This document shows positions 19,585 through 20,213 of a stretch of DNA of 20,213 nucleotides, in pieces. Position 1 is the first letter of the stretch, and the number at the start of each line of letters is the position of its first letter. A model generated the notes under the pieces. It worked only from the letters and a program-made list of their open reading frames with translations, was not told the DNA's origin and searched no databases. The translations under genes and the position numbers were made by a program. Location of the stretch: the NCBI GenBank assembly GCA_031258755.1, contig JAIRMK010000173.1, positions 1-20,213 of the forward strand, in the 5' to 3' direction. Source of the stretch: Prevotellaceae bacterium (GTDB lineage Bacteria > Bacteroidota > Bacteroidia > Bacteroidales > UBA932).

Positions 19585-20151
19585 TTAAGCGGCAAGAAAT
19601 GTGGCAATCAACTGCTCGGCTTGGCGTTTGGCTTTTTCCAGGTCATCGTTCACCAGTTCCACATCAAACTGCGGGGCAAAGCCAAGTTCGTGCGTTGCCT
19701 TGTCGAGCCGCCGCTGTATGGTTTCCGGATTGTCGGTGGCACGACGCTCCAATCGTTGCCGCAACGCTTCAAGCGAAGGTGGGCGCACAAATACGGCAAG
19801 CGCCTGCACGCCATATATTTTTTTCAGATTTAGCCCGCCCTGTACGTCAATATCAAAAAGAATGGCATGACCCTCGGCCCAGATGCGTTCCACTTCGCAT
19901 TTGAGCGTGCCGTAGTACAAGCCGGAATATACTTCTTCCCATTCTATAAACTCGCCACGCTGCACGCGTAATGCAAATTCCTCACGGGTTAGAAAAAAAT
20001 AATCTTTTGCATGTTTTTCGTTTCCCCGCGGTGCACGGCTGGTCGCCGAAATAGAAAATTCAAGCGCCGGAAAACGTTGCAGCAAGTGTCGCACGATAGT
20101 CGTTTTTCCAGAGCCCGACGGCGCAGAAAAAATAATCAGTTTATTCGTCAT
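19585..20151 (-). CDS. gmk: Guanylate kinase
   Basis: A 188-residue guanylate kinase that phosphorylates GMP to GDP with ATP. The P-loop is APSGSGKTT at residues 10-18. The GMP-binding region follows with SISATSRAPRGNE near 33-45, DYFF, and EFIEWEEVYSGLYYGT. FDIDVQGG near 99-106 is the conserved Walker B-like segment. Length is normal. The ATG overlaps the stop of the yicC-family gene in an ATGA, the usual yicC-gmk coupling in Bacteroidota. nadD, the usual third gene, is not here. Confidence 0.97.
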   Translation of the reverse strand: MTNKLIIFSAPSGSGKTTIVRHLLQRFPALEFSISATSRAPRGNEKHAKDYFFLTREEFALRVQRGEFIEWEEVYSGLYYGTLKCEVERIWAEGHAILFDIDVQGGLNLKKIYGVQALAVFVRPPSLEALRQRLERRATDNPETIQRRLDKATHELGFAPQFDVELVNDDLEKAKRQAEQLIATFLAA

Positions 20152-20213
20152 AACACATTTAATAACTGTTCTTTCACCTTCTCCAATTCATCTTTCATCT
20201 GCACCACGATCTT
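20148..20213 (-). CDS. YicC/YloC-family endoribonuclease, C-terminal end (partial)
   Basis: The window ends inside this gene. The last 21 residues are visible (ending QMKDELEKVKEQLLNVL), which match the conserved helical C terminus of YicC-family proteins. The TGA overlaps the gmk start in an ATGA. Identification rests on this short end and on the conserved neighbour gmk. Confidence 0.8.
   Translation of the reverse strand, partial: KIVVQMKDELEKVKEQLLNVL

Overview
The window looks like chromosomal DNA of a Bacteroidota bacterium, most likely order Bacteroidales. Evidence: many starts are preceded by the Bacteroidota primary-sigma promoter (TTTG, a 18-20 nt spacer, then TAnnTTTG) and have little Shine-Dalgarno sequence. 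Both tRNA genes lack an encoded CCA. The gene content (DUF4296 lipoprotein, lipidated Omp85 protein of TamL type, DUF3791/DUF3990 pair, YicC-Gmk pair, higBA) is typical of that group. Species cannot be named from the sequence alone.

Left part (1-2740) is an accessory strip between two tRNA genes. tRNA-Lys(TTT) has its own promoter and terminator. It is followed by a tyrosine recombinase with a large internal deletion, a higBA toxin-antitoxin operon with a palindromic operator over its promoter, and about 1 kb of eroded or unrecognised coding sequence with a minus-strand terminator. tRNA-Cys(GCA) closes the strip on the minus strand. This looks like the decayed remains of an element integrated at tRNA-Lys.

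Centre (2876-13320) is mostly core metabolism. typA/bipA is divergent from a DUF362 protein that is followed 2 nt later by a large NapH-NapG-like membrane polyferredoxin; these two probably form one redox unit. They are followed by nadD and a D-cysteine desulfhydrase/ACC-deaminase-like PLP enzyme. On the minus strand come a small cysteine-ladder leucine-rich-repeat protein, a candidate small RNA with perfect promoter and terminator, and a radical SAM protein lying 1 nt downstream of a translationally coupled DUF3791-DUF3990 pair (a possible ADP-ribosyltransferase-like module). An amidohydrolase coupled to a DUF4296 lipoprotein completes this part.

Right part (13320-20213, all genes minus strand) holds clpB with a sigma54-like upstream element, a hicAB toxin-antitoxin cassette lying between two imperfect copies of one intergenic repeat, a TamL-like outer-membrane assembly protein, gmk, and the 3' end of a yicC-family gene.

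A theme not explained by the genes is a set of degenerate 7-nt tandem repeats (versions of TCTTAAC, AAGCGTA, GATTTAC, CGCTTCA) in several intergenic tracts. They flank hicAB, abut the tamL stop codon, and form the last codons of the DUF3990 gene. The most useful leads are the DUF3791/DUF3990 pair, the repeat-flanked hicAB cassette, the heptamer family and the two candidate small transcripts.
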